A stretch of 64,000 nucleotides of DNA from Pseudaminobacter salicylatoxidans (GTDB lineage: Bacteria > Pseudomonadota > Alphaproteobacteria > Rhizobiales > Rhizobiaceae): contig NZ_QGGG01000020.1 of NCBI RefSeq assembly GCF_003148475.1, forward strand, positions 1-64,000, read 5' to 3'. Made by a program: the position numbers and the translations under genes. Of this stretch, positions 54,084-62,600 are shown piece after piece. Within the stretch, counting starts at the first letter, position 1; every line of letters starts with the position of its first letter. The notes under the pieces were generated by a model, which did not search any database, was not told the origin of the DNA, and saw nothing but the letters and a program-made list of their open reading frames with translations.

Positions 54084-55018
54084 AATCTTATCTCCATCCC
54101 GTCGCGACCTATTTCCCACCCCGCGGCACGTATCGCTTCATGTTCGGGCGAGCTTTCATCCAGCACCGGATTGGTGTTGTTGATGTGCACGAAGATGCGT
54201 CGGCCGACCGGCACATCGGCAAGGCTGCTTACCGATCCATCAACGCCGGACATGGCAATGTGGCCCATGCGCCGGCCGGTCTTGGGCCCGACGCCGGCTG
54301 CGATCATTTCGTCATCGTCATAGAGTGTACCGTCGAAAAGCAGGCAGGCTGCACCCGACACCCGTTCGCGCAAGCCGGGGTCGATACGCGCGCAGCCGGG
54401 GATATAGAAAGCCGCGGGGTTCCCCTGCGTATTGCTGATGCGCACGGCGACGGTGTCGCCGCTTTCGGAGCCGTAATTCTCATCCGGGCGTGCGGTGTCT
54501 TCGAGATAGAGCGCGACCTTGCCGGGCACGGAGAATGCCTCGACCCTCACGCCGGTGCCTTGGCCTTCCGCATCGGTAATCTCGATATCCTCGCCTTCCT
54601 GCAATTGCCGCCGTGGCACAAAGGCGGGGTCGAGCACGTTGAAAATGGAGTTGGCCCGCAGCGTGGCAAGCACCCGGTCTGTGGCGTAGATCGCGAAAGG
54701 CTCGCGCTCGCGCAGGCTGAGGAGGCCGGCGATGTGATCGACATCGGCATTGGTCAGCACCACGGCCCGGATCGGGGTGTTGCGCAATCCCCGGCCGGCT
54801 TGCGACTGCAACTCGGGCGTGGCTGCGATCTGCTGGCGGATGTCGGGCGAGGCGTTGAACAGCACCCAGCCTTGCCCGTCGGCAGAGGCTGCAAGGCTGG
54901 ATTGCGTGCGCGGCCAGACCCCCACCACCCCGCTGCGCGCGGCGCGGCTGAGATAGTAATTGCAGTTCCATTGCGGGAAACCGCCGCCCGCCGCCGACCC
55001 GACGATCTTCAGACGCAT
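54080..55018 (-). CDS. pqqB: PQQ biosynthesis protein PqqB
   Basis: 312 aa metallo-beta-lactamase fold. It starts KIVGSAAGGGFPQWNCNYYL, with TNADVDHIAGLLSLRE for the metal motif and HINNTNPVL at the end. It hydroxylates the Tyr-derived ring of the intermediate. Start MRLKIVG at 55018. A hairpin separates it from pqqA. Confidence 0.94.
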   Translation of the reverse strand: MRLKIVGSAAGGGFPQWNCNYYLSRAARSGVVGVWPRTQSSLAASADGQGWVLFNASPDIRQQIAATPELQSQAGRGLRNTPIRAVVLTNADVDHIAGLLSLREREPFAIYATDRVLATLRANSIFNVLDPAFVPRRQLQEGEDIEITDAEGQGTGVRVEAFSVPGKVALYLEDTARPDENYGSESGDTVAVRISNTQGNPAAFYIPGCARIDPGLRERVSGAACLLFDGTLYDDDEMIAAGVGPKTGRRMGHIAMSGVDGSVSSLADVPVGRRIFVHINNTNPVLDESSPEHEAIRAAGWEIGRDGMEIRL

Positions 55019-55123
55019 TGCAAATTCCAAACTGACGGGAATTCCGGCCGCAAGACCCCGTTGCAAGTCCTGCTTGCCACAAGGGATGCGGTCGAAACCG
55101 ACCTGACCACCTCCGACCAGTTC

Positions 55124-55154
55124 GACGCGTGCCCGCCGGTGGCGAGCACGCGTC
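55124..55154. other. 9-bp hairpin between pqqA and pqqB
   Basis: GACGCGTGC and GCACGCGTC are perfectly paired with a 13-nt loop. On the minus strand it lies about 9 nt after the pqqA stop. pqqA needs more product than the rest of the operon, so this could be a 3' stabiliser or attenuator. Confidence 0.55.
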
Positions 55155-55162
55155 CTTTGGAC

Positions 55163-55258
55163 TTACTTCTTCGGAGTGATCTCAGCCGGCAGGTAACGCG
55201 AAATTTCCATGCCTGCCGCGACCTGGCACATGCTTGGCTTCGTCCAGTTCTTCTTCAT
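55163..55258 (-). CDS. pqqA: PQQ precursor peptide PqqA
   Basis: 31 aa, too short for most gene finders. MKKNWTKPSMCQVAAGMEIS carries the Glu of the precursor pair (Glu18), and Tyr22 follows four residues later in SRYLPAEI: the E-x3-Y pair that PqqE cross-links to make the PQQ skeleton. First gene of pqqABCDE. Confidence 0.95.
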   Translation of the reverse strand: MKKNWTKPSMCQVAAGMEISRYLPAEITPKK

Positions 55259-55439
55259 GATCTTCTCCCGTTTATCGTCCCACAGAATGGGGCGATCACC
55301 CATGAGTGAGCCATCGCGCTGGCACCTTTTTGCAATGGCTCGTCCATCGCTAAATGGACAAACGAATGAACACTTCCTGAAAATGCAGTAAAAACAATAT
55401 GCTGAAAATTCTTGCCTGAAAGATCGAGCAGAGAATGCG

Positions 55440-55997
55440 TCATGGCGCCACCTGTGGCCGCCGTTCTTCGAGCGGCAATCCCGCGCGCTCCCAGCCATCG
55501 GCACCGGGAGGATACCAGAGAACCGATTTATAGCCCCATTCAACGGCGCGCCTGGCTGCGTTCCACGACATCCAGCAATCGGTCATGCAATAGAAAAGTA
55601 TGCTTTTAGAGTCATCATTTCCAGTATATTTGACGAGGGCGTCGCGGAAATATTTCGCCTGTTCCTTGTTGAGGGCACCGTAGCCGACATTGGCCAGCCA
55701 GATGCTGTCGGGAATGTCCTTTCGCGTCGGGTCGCGCCAGATCGTGCCGGCGGGCAGGTCGGCAGGTTTCAGCGGCGCGGGCATGACGTCGAGGAAAATG
55801 GCCTGCTTCTCACGCCAAAGCGCCTCCGCCTCGCTGGTCGTCACCACGCGCGCGCCGCGCAGCGTAGCGGGCACCGGGGCGCGGTAGTCGTCCATGCGAT
55901 AGCCGGACGGCTCGGGCACGCCGCCGGCGAGAGCCGGCAAAGGCATGGATGCCAGAAGGCTGGTGGCAAGCAACACGACCGTCTCCACTTTCGTCAT
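55440..55997 (-). CDS. PQQ-dependent catabolism-associated CXXCW-type rhodanese-like protein
   Basis: 185 aa, exported (signal peptide about 5-24, ending ALA). Rhodanese fold with the active-site loop FYCMTDCWMSWNAARR: the nucleophile region has C-x3-CW. This is the family repeatedly found beside quinoprotein dehydrogenases. Sulfur or thiol chemistry in the periplasm is likely; the exact role is not known. It lies between pqqA and xoxJ. Confidence 0.85.
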   Translation of the reverse strand: MTKVETVVLLATSLLASMPLPALAGGVPEPSGYRMDDYRAPVPATLRGARVVTTSEAEALWREKQAIFLDVMPAPLKPADLPAGTIWRDPTRKDIPDSIWLANVGYGALNKEQAKYFRDALVKYTGNDDSKSILFYCMTDCWMSWNAARRAVEWGYKSVLWYPPGADGWERAGLPLEERRPQVAP

Positions 55998-56052
55998 CGT
56001 CTCAGGCGTCCGCCTTGTGCCGCCGGCAGGTTTGCCGGGCAGATCCCCACTC

Positions 56053-56919
56053 CTATTGCGTGATCAGATTGTCGTGTTCATCGAGCAGCGGCACCCCATA
56101 GGAGAGCAGCAGTTTGTTGATCTCGGACTGGTTTTCCTGAATGAACCTGTTGAGGGAGCGCTTCCACTCCTGATCGGAGGGCCGCACGGCCATGGTGATG
56201 CGGTAGTTCATGCGGGAGCCGACCTTTTCCTTGAGCAGAGGCACGACGACGAGGTCGGAATTCGCCTGCTTTGCGAAATAGCCGCCCATCGGTCCCCACA
56301 GAACCGCCGCATCGATCTCGTCGTTGACGAGGTCGCGGATCATCAGTTCACCCATGGTCGGCGAAGAGCGGGTATCAACCATCAGGGGATAGTCCTTGGC
56401 GTTTTGCATCAGCTTCGCCGCTGCCATGTTGGAGGCAGGCGGCGTGCCACCGACGACGCCGATCTTCTTGTCCTTGAGGCGCGGATCCTCGATGGTTTCG
56501 ACACCATCCAGCCCCGCACCCTTCTTGTAGACCAGCACATAGGTCGAGCGGTAATAGGGATTGGTGCTCTGCACCAGCTCACCGCCCAGCGGATAGCCCA
56601 GGATGATATCGCAGCGGTTGGCGCCCAGCGTGTTGCGCACGAAGCCCGTGGCCATCGGGAACCAGGTGTAGCGCACGGACTTGCGCCCCAGCTTGGCGGC
56701 GATCATATCCGCAAGCTTGTTCTCGAAACCCTCGCCGTTCTGGTTGGTGAAGGGCATGTTCGCCGGATCGGCGCAGACGCGCAGCACTTCGGGATCGACG
56801 AGTTCTCCGGCGGCGCCCAGCCCTGCGGTTTGCGCCATGCCCGAGACGGGCAGGGCGAGCGACAACGCCAGCGCTGCGGCAATCCGTCGGAATATCGCTG
56901 TTGTTCTACCAGCAGGCAT
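56053..56919 (-). CDS. xoxJ: XoxJ: quinoprotein dehydrogenase-associated periplasmic binding protein
   Basis: 288 aa, type II periplasmic binding fold with a signal peptide (hydrophobic about 15-28). PANMPFTNQNGEGFENKLAD and GYPLGGELVQSTNPYY match the MxaJ/XoxJ family. XoxJ has been proposed to help activate or fold XoxF. Second gene after xoxG with a 2-nt gap. Start MPAGRTT at 56919. Confidence 0.9.
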   Translation of the reverse strand: MPAGRTTAIFRRIAAALALSLALPVSGMAQTAGLGAAGELVDPEVLRVCADPANMPFTNQNGEGFENKLADMIAAKLGRKSVRYTWFPMATGFVRNTLGANRCDIILGYPLGGELVQSTNPYYRSTYVLVYKKGAGLDGVETIEDPRLKDKKIGVVGGTPPASNMAAAKLMQNAKDYPLMVDTRSSPTMGELMIRDLVNDEIDAAVLWGPMGGYFAKQANSDLVVVPLLKEKVGSRMNYRITMAVRPSDQEWKRSLNRFIQENQSEINKLLLSYGVPLLDEHDNLITQ

Positions 56920-56921
56920 GA

Positions 56922-57455
56922 TCAGCCACCCATGCACTGGTTTTCGTAGTCCTTGGCCGCCTGTGGCTTGTCTTCCTTCTTGGCAGGCCTGCCGCGCGGC
57001 AGATCGCCAACGGCCCTGGCACGAAGATAGATGTAGAGATCGTCCATGTAGCAATAGACGTTCTTGTTGTCGCCAAAGGCCGGCATGACCTTTTCATTGC
57101 CGTTGCCTACGTCCTTGCGCCCTTCGGCGACGATCGACATGAATGTACCATAATCCATGGTTTTCAGCGAATCGACGAGGGCGGGGGCATAGGTCGAGCC
57201 GACCCCATCGGGGCCGTGGCAGACATGGCAGTCCGAATTGAACCGCCGGAAGCCGCTGAATGTGTACCAGTCCACCGTTCCGTCGGGCTGGATCTTGAAG
57301 GTCGGATTGCCATCCGCATCGAAATATTTTCCGTTCTGCTCAGAGGCAACGGCCGCTTTTTCCTTGGAATCCTTGAAGTCCTGGGCCAAGGCGCTGCTTG
57401 TTGCGGTGAGAAGAGAGAGGAAGGCAAGGGAAGACACTGCGAAGCGGAAGGACAT
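56922..57455 (-). CDS. xoxG: XoxG: c-type cytochrome, methanol-oxidation partner
   Basis: 177 aa. A signal peptide ends ALAQ; heme site CHVCH in RRFNSDCHVCHGPDGVG, axial Met likely in KVMPAFGD, and additional Cys near VYCYMDD and NQCMGG. It matches the methanol metabolism-related cytochrome family. It should accept electrons from XoxF. It is downstream of xoxF, with a hairpin between them. Confidence 0.9.
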   Translation of the reverse strand: MSFRFAVSSLAFLSLLTATSSALAQDFKDSKEKAAVASEQNGKYFDADGNPTFKIQPDGTVDWYTFSGFRRFNSDCHVCHGPDGVGSTYAPALVDSLKTMDYGTFMSIVAEGRKDVGNGNEKVMPAFGDNKNVYCYMDDLYIYLRARAVGDLPRGRPAKKEDKPQAAKDYENQCMGG

Positions 57456-57548
57456 GCGGTACCTCAGATTTTTGGCGTCTGTCGCAAGCGGTCGTGTGTG
57501 ACGAAGGGGTCCAGTTCGAAGCACGAACGCGGCCGCCGAACTGCATCA

Positions 57549-57582
57549 TCGAGAGCCCGGAGCGTTTCGCCCAGGCTCTCGA
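57549..57582. other. 9-bp hairpin between xoxF and xoxG
   Basis: TCGAGAGCC and GGCTCTCGA are perfectly paired around 16 nt in the 177-nt gap. Possibly a 3' stabiliser or partial terminator that raises xoxF relative to xoxG and xoxJ. Confidence 0.55.
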
Positions 57583-57632
57583 TCATGTCCTGCATCGGCA
57601 GCGCCGACACAGCTTTGGGGCAATACCCGCGC

Positions 57633-59528
57633 TTAGTCCGGCAGGCCGAAAACGGTCAGTTGGCCGCCAAGCGTGGTATATTCAGCCAGACCGGCATAGC
57701 CGCCCACGGCGCCGAGGCCCGCGGTGTTCACGGCCTGATCAGCCGTGCCCTGGGCGCGGCCCTGATCGACGGCGCCGTGCCAGGCTTCGGCGTTTTCAGG
57801 CGACAGCAGTCCGCCAGCCAGACCGATGCCGGCCCAGCCGCCAACACCCGAATAGACCGCGATATACTGCTTGCCCTTGTGCTCGAAGGTGGTGACGTTG
57901 CCGATAATGCCGGACGGCGTCTTGAACTTGTAGAGTTCCTTGCCGTTCTTATCGACCGCCTTCAGATAGCCTTCGAGCGTGCCGTAGAACACGACGTCGC
58001 CGGCTGTCGAAAGCGCGCCAGACCATACCGAGAACTGCTCAGGCTTCGACCAGACGATCTCACCCTTGGCAGCGTCCCAGGCGATGAACTTGCCCATATG
58101 GCCATCGGGGCCGGGATACATCGACACGGTGGCGCCCACATAGGGCTGACCGGCGGTGTAGCTTACCCGATAAGGCTCATAGTCCATGCAGACATGGTTG
58201 GTCGGCACATAGAACAAGCCGTCCTTGGGCGAGTAGGTCGCAGGCTGCTGGTCCTTCGTGCCAAGCGCCGCCGGGCAGATGCCGGTGGTGTTGACGTCTT
58301 CGCCATTGGCCTGGGTCGAGTATTTGGGATCGACCTGCGGACGACCATACTGATCGCTCTTGGGGTCCATATTGACCTCGGTCGCCCAGTTCACGGCAGG
58401 ATCGTACTTCTTGGCCACGAGCAGTTCGCCGGTTTCGCGATCGAGCGTATAGGCAAAGCCGTTGCGGTCGAAGTGCACGAGAACGTTGTGCTTCTTGCCG
58501 TTCACCTCCATGTCGTCGACGAGGATCATCTCGTTGACGCCGTCATAGTCCCACTCATCATGCGGGGTCATCTGGTAGACCCATTTGGCCATGCCGGTAT
58601 CGGCATCGCGTGCATAGATGGTCATCGACCAGCGATTGTCGCCCGGCCGTTGCACGGGGTTCCAGGTGGAGGGGTTGCCGGAGCCGTAATAGACCAGGTT
58701 GAGCTTCGGATCGTAGGAGAACCAGCCCCACGTGCCGCCGCCACCGGTCTTCCATTGCTCGCCTTCCCAGGTTTTCAGGCTGGAATCGGCGCCAACGGGC
58801 TTGCCGAGCTCGGTTGTCTTTTGCGGATCGACGAGCATGTCGGCATCCGAACCCATCGAATAGGCGCGCCAAGCTCGTGAACCGTCCTTCAGGTTATAGG
58901 CCGTGACGTGGCCGCGGACACCGAATTCGCCGCCCGAAATGCCGACGATCACCTTGTCTCCGATGACAATGGGCGCATTGGTTCCGGATTCACCCTTACC
59001 GCCATTGGTCTCATCGCCGTTCTTGGCTTGCCAGACCATCTTGCCGGTCTTGGCGTCGAGCGCGGTTATGGTCGTGTCGGCCTGGTTGAGGATGAGCTTG
59101 CCATCACCATAGGCCACGCCGCGGTTGACGGTGTCGCAGCACATGATCGGAATGACGTTCGGATCCTGCTTGGGCTCGTATTTCCAAAGGATCTTGCCGT
59201 CATTGTTGAGGTCGAGCGCGTAGACGATATTCGGGAACGGCGTGGTGATGTACATCACGTCGCCGATCACGAGCGGCCCGCCTTCATGGCCGCGTAGAAC
59301 GCCGGTGGAGAACATCCATTTGACCTGGAGGTTCTTCACATTCTCCGCGGTGATCTGTTTCAGCTTGGAATAACGGTGGTTGGCGTAGTCGCCGGTTGGC
59401 ATCGCCCAGTTTGCGGGGTTGGAAGCAAGCTTTTCCAACTCCTCATTCGCCTGCGCTCCATAGACCGCGGCGCCTGTGAGCAACGCAGCAGCAAATGGAA
59501 GGCAGGCGGCTTTCATGATTACACGCAT
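57633..59528 (-). CDS. xoxF: Lanthanide-dependent methanol dehydrogenase XoxF (XoxF5-like)
   Basis: 631 aa eight-bladed PQQ propeller with signal peptide (about 1-28). The vicinal disulfide is CC at about 130-131. E201 (SGGEFGVRG) and N285 (GSGNPSTW) are metal ligands; D327 and D329 are in WDYDGVNE. The second Asp is what distinguishes lanthanide XoxF from calcium MxaF (Ala there). It oxidises methanol (or formaldehyde) to feed XoxG. Start MRVIMK at 59528 with GGAGG upstream. Clade assignment to XoxF5 is from memory of sequence, not a tree. Confidence 0.95.
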   Translation of the reverse strand: MRVIMKAACLPFAAALLTGAAVYGAQANEELEKLASNPANWAMPTGDYANHRYSKLKQITAENVKNLQVKWMFSTGVLRGHEGGPLVIGDVMYITTPFPNIVYALDLNNDGKILWKYEPKQDPNVIPIMCCDTVNRGVAYGDGKLILNQADTTITALDAKTGKMVWQAKNGDETNGGKGESGTNAPIVIGDKVIVGISGGEFGVRGHVTAYNLKDGSRAWRAYSMGSDADMLVDPQKTTELGKPVGADSSLKTWEGEQWKTGGGGTWGWFSYDPKLNLVYYGSGNPSTWNPVQRPGDNRWSMTIYARDADTGMAKWVYQMTPHDEWDYDGVNEMILVDDMEVNGKKHNVLVHFDRNGFAYTLDRETGELLVAKKYDPAVNWATEVNMDPKSDQYGRPQVDPKYSTQANGEDVNTTGICPAALGTKDQQPATYSPKDGLFYVPTNHVCMDYEPYRVSYTAGQPYVGATVSMYPGPDGHMGKFIAWDAAKGEIVWSKPEQFSVWSGALSTAGDVVFYGTLEGYLKAVDKNGKELYKFKTPSGIIGNVTTFEHKGKQYIAVYSGVGGWAGIGLAGGLLSPENAEAWHGAVDQGRAQGTADQAVNTAGLGAVGGYAGLAEYTTLGGQLTVFGLPD

Positions 59529-59779
59529 TGAAATCCTCCCAGGTTTCACATCAGGATCTCGGCGTTTGCCCATAAGGCTACCAAGCAATCCGTAAAGCGG
59601 GGAAGTATTTCCGGCAGCGTGTCACGACATAAGCTGGATGCGCGGAGGGCACCATTACCGCCCACCTCACTTTGCCTACGAAAGACGTTCACCGCTCCCT
59701 AATTCACGGTGATGTCCTTGAAGCCGGAAACAGGGAAAGGCTATGACACAAGATGGGGCAAGGCAAGAAGAAACACCCC

Positions 59780-60010
59780 TCAAGATTGTGCATTGCAGCA
59801 TTATTATGTTGCATCGCATTATAACTTGCATTAAATATACTTAGTAATGATAATATAATTTCATAAAATTCATCCCATATTATATAATTATTCATTTCAT
59901 ATGGGCATATATAATTTGATTTTCGATTTTATATTTTTCTTCGATTGTTCTTGGATTTGTAGAAAAGTATCTAAAATAACTTAAATTTACCAAAGTAGTC
60001 TTTTGGTTTT
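59780..60010. other. AT-rich regulatory island upstream of xoxF
   Basis: About 230 bp of strongly AT-rich DNA in a GC-rich genome, within the 692-bp gap 59529-60220. It contains repeated TTGCAT/GCATTA words (59785-59832) and CCCATAT...ATATGGG at 59874-59905. No gene is convincing here. It could bind H-NS-, MucR- or Ros-like proteins, hold the xoxF promoter, or derive from foreign DNA. It lies between xoxF and the divergent gene at 60221. Confidence 0.65.
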
Positions 60011-60220
60011 GAGAATAGCCTCGTTTTTGGCGCATGGCGACGTGGAAAGCCGAGGCGTAGCGGCACACTGAACGGGCAGGCGGAGACTTCCTCCTTTGGT
60101 CCTATACGGTGCGGTTCTGTCTTCTCCCAAGGCGCGTTGAACTGGACAATCGCTGCTGGCGGCGTAACCCTTTGCCCGAGGGCTGCCAATTGCTCACCGA
60201 GCCTTGTTGGAGGATCGACT

Positions 60221-60565
60221 ATGTTTTCGAGATTGCCAGTTGCATTGGCCGCCGGCCTGATCGTCGCAAGCGCCTGTCCGTCGCGCGCGGCAGGCGACTA
60301 CCCCACCACGGCGCTGGCCGATTATGTGCTGGGTTGCATGAAGTCCAATGGCGAGACCCAGGAGATGCTGCAGCGCTGTTCCTGCTCCATCGACGTCATC
60401 GCCTCCATCATGCCCTATGACGACTATGTGGCGGCCGAAACCTTCAAACGCATGTCGCTTACCACAGGCGAGAAGTCCACGCTCTTCAAGGAAAGCGCGC
60501 CGGCCAAGGCTTCCGCCGCCGAATTGCGCCGCGCGCAGGCGGAAGCGGACGTTCGCTGCTTCTGA
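60221..60565 (+). CDS. Small exported Cys-containing protein next to xoxF
   Basis: 114 aa. A signal peptide precedes a mature domain with Cys in YVLGCMKSNGE, RCSCSIDVI and the terminal VRCF, suggesting paired disulfides. TTGGAGGA before ATG 60221 decides the start over the in-frame ATG at 60137. It is divergent from xoxF and convergent to the SoxYZ-like gene, with its own terminator. I do not recognise the family, though its position suggests a role with XoxF. Confidence 0.7.
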   Translation: MFSRLPVALAAGLIVASACPSRAAGDYPTTALADYVLGCMKSNGETQEMLQRCSCSIDVIASIMPYDDYVAAETFKRMSLTTGEKSTLFKESAPAKASAAELRRAQAEADVRCF

Positions 60566-60591
60566 GATTCAGGCGAGCAAAACGGAACCGC

Positions 60592-60632
60592 GCCTGACGA
60601 CATTTTCTCGTATCGTCGTCAGGCCTTTTGTT
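60592..60632 (+). terminator. Intrinsic terminator after 60221-60565
   Basis: GCCTGACGAC and GTCGTCAGGC are perfectly paired around 13 nt, followed by CTTTTGTTT. Confidence 0.88.
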
Positions 60633-60688
60633 TGAGCATGATTTTTTCCAAAACCGCTGACGCGGCCCTTCGGTTCGGGATCATGCCT
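60633..60688. repeat. Dispersed palindromic element, copy 3
   Basis: TGAGCATGATTTTTTCCAAA then AACCGCTGACGCG and a return arm ending GGGATCATGCC. It overlaps the stop of the SoxYZ-like gene. Diverged in the middle from copies 1 and 2. Confidence 0.55.
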
Positions 60689-61553
60689 ACAGGCCGGCGG
60701 TTTGCACCGGCCATTGATCCTGGAACTTGTTACCCTTGGTATCGACGGCCTCAACATGGATCGGGCTGTTGCCGGCTGGCTTGTAGTCGAAGCGGAAGTT
60801 CGGGTCCTCGGAGATCGAGATGCCGCTTTCCATGCTGAATATTTCCCTGTCGCCCTGCTTCACGGAAAGCTCATGGATGAACAGCGGCGGGATGAAATAT
60901 TGCGTCAGCGGATCGCGCTGTAGCCCGGAATTGTTCGGATGGCGGATCATCAGTTGCAGTTCGGGGGCCTTGCCGTCGGTCGATTCCTGCTGCGCGAACT
61001 GGCGCAGCTTCATCTGCCCCATCGTGGCCTTGGCCTCGTCCTGGTTCTTCACCGCCGGTGCCGAGCAGCCGCCCGACGCCTTCACGAAGGTTTCGGCCAT
61101 GTAGAGTTGGCCGTCCGGCGTTTCGGCTATGGCGCGCACAAAGGAATAATCGTTGACGCGCACGCGCGTCGACAGATGCGTCACGCCCGATTTCTCTCCG
61201 AACTTGAAGGTTGCCGCCACTGGTGAGGGATTGACGTCGATGATCAGCGTCAGGGCCTTCAGGCCGTCCGGCGCCTTGGCCGGATCGATGTGGATGTCGA
61301 CCGGCACGAGCGCCGCATCCTGCGCGCGCTTGGGCGCTTCGATGCTGACCAGGCCCGCGCTTTCCTGGATCGGCTTGTTGCTGAAGACGTCGGTCTTCAG
61401 GCTGTTCCAGAGCTCGTTGGCTGGTGCGTTCGCATCTTCGGCGCAAGCCAGTGGCGCGACCGCGAACGATGCCGCCGTGGCGAGGAGTGTCGCGATGGCC
61501 GTGGTGCGCAGGCCGGCTTTCAGCCGTCGGATAGTGTCAGAAGAATTTCGCAT
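60687..61553 (-). CDS. Quinoprotein dehydrogenase-associated SoxYZ-like carrier
   Basis: 288 aa, exported (signal about 12-38, ending ACA). The N-terminal half resembles SoxY and contains the swinging-arm Cys in VKASGGCSAPA (internal, not C-terminal as in true SoxY); the C-terminal half resembles SoxZ. Fused SoxYZ-like proteins occur with PQQ dehydrogenases. It may carry a sulfur-linked or thiol intermediate, but the cargo is unknown. Start MRNSSDT at 61553. Confidence 0.85.
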   Translation of the reverse strand: MRNSSDTIRRLKAGLRTTAIATLLATAASFAVAPLACAEDANAPANELWNSLKTDVFSNKPIQESAGLVSIEAPKRAQDAALVPVDIHIDPAKAPDGLKALTLIIDVNPSPVAATFKFGEKSGVTHLSTRVRVNDYSFVRAIAETPDGQLYMAETFVKASGGCSAPAVKNQDEAKATMGQMKLRQFAQQESTDGKAPELQLMIRHPNNSGLQRDPLTQYFIPPLFIHELSVKQGDREIFSMESGISISEDPNFRFDYKPAGNSPIHVEAVDTKGNKFQDQWPVQTAGL

Positions 61554-61628
61554 ATGTGCCTCCACCGGGTCGAGTAAGGTGGTGCCAAGCCAGAGCGGAT
61601 AGTAGTCCTCCCCCACAGGCTTGGCAAA

Positions 61629-62600
61629 TCATTCCCACTCCAGTTCCGCATAGGCCGCCGTGGCGTTGCGGCCGTTGAAATCGTCGAAGAGCGACCAGTC
61701 GTCACGGGCGTCCTGTCCCGCCGTTTTCACCGCCTCGCTCAGCGGAATGCCGGCCGCAATCGCCTTGCGCAGATCGGCGGCCAGCGCCTCGAAATAACGC
61801 TCCTGCGGCTGCAACGCGTCCGGCCACCGGGCAGAAGCCGGGCCGTGGCCCGGCACGACGCGATCGGCTTCGACTGCGGCCAGTTCCTTCATCTGGCGCA
61901 TCCAGCCAAGCAGCGAGCCGTCGATCGTCGGGAGGTGGCCGAGGAAAACCAGATCGCCGGCAAACAGCGTTTTCGTGGTCGTATCATAGGCGGTCAGGTC
62001 GTTGTCGGTATGAGCCGGCTTCCATGCGCGCAGCATGATCTTGCGGCCGCCAAGGTCGAGTTCGAGGCGCTCGTCCACCAGCATCGACGGCGGTATGATC
62101 TCTATGCCCTTCATCAGTTCGTCGCCGAGCTGCTCGCGATAGCTTTGCAGATAGAAGTCGCTGCGCGCCTCCAGCGCCCGCGGCAAGTTGTGGTGCCCGA
62201 CGATGATCGCCCCGGCGTCGCGGAACACGGCATTGCCGAAAATATGATCCGGATGCATGTGCGTGTTGACGAGATAGCGGATCGGCCTGTCGGTGATCTC
62301 ACGTATGGCGGCCAGGAAAGCTTGCGCCTCCACGATGCTTCCGCCGCTGTCGATGATGGCGGCGGCCTCGTTGCCGACGATCAGGCCGAGATTGCAAATG
62401 GCGCCCTCATTGGCCGGGCTCATCAATTCATAGGCGCCTGAAAAGGCATGGACGCCATCGGCGATTTCGATCAGCTTCATCTCGCGGCCGGCGGCCATTG
62501 CGCGCGTCCAGCTTCCGCGGCAGCAGGGCGCGAAAGCGGCACCGGCTCCAATGCAGGCGAAGCCTTTCACGATCTGGCGGCGTGTGGGCGAAATCCTCAT
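61629..62600 (-). CDS. Quinoprotein relay system zinc metallohydrolase (type 2)
   Basis: 323 aa with an N-terminal twin-arginine-like export signal (TRRQIVKGF). MBL zinc motif NTHMHPDHIFGN, then PAHTDND, AGDLVFLGHLP and VPGHGPAS. SoxH-like members of this family accompany the SoxYZ-like carrier beside quinoprotein genes; it may release the carried group. It overlaps the ABC ATPase stop by 4 nt and lies 75 nt upstream of the carrier gene. Confidence 0.85.
   Translation of the reverse strand: MRISPTRRQIVKGFACIGAGAAFAPCCRGSWTRAMAAGREMKLIEIADGVHAFSGAYELMSPANEGAICNLGLIVGNEAAAIIDSGGSIVEAQAFLAAIREITDRPIRYLVNTHMHPDHIFGNAVFRDAGAIIVGHHNLPRALEARSDFYLQSYREQLGDELMKGIEIIPPSMLVDERLELDLGGRKIMLRAWKPAHTDNDLTAYDTTTKTLFAGDLVFLGHLPTIDGSLLGWMRQMKELAAVEADRVVPGHGPASARWPDALQPQERYFEALAADLRKAIAAGIPLSEAVKTAGQDARDDWSLFDDFNGRNATAAYAELEWE

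Noticed and set aside
59704-59895. 63-aa minus-strand frame in the AT-rich island
   Set aside because: Aromatic/Asn-rich composition expected from AT-rich DNA, no ribosome site, no similarity to known proteins.
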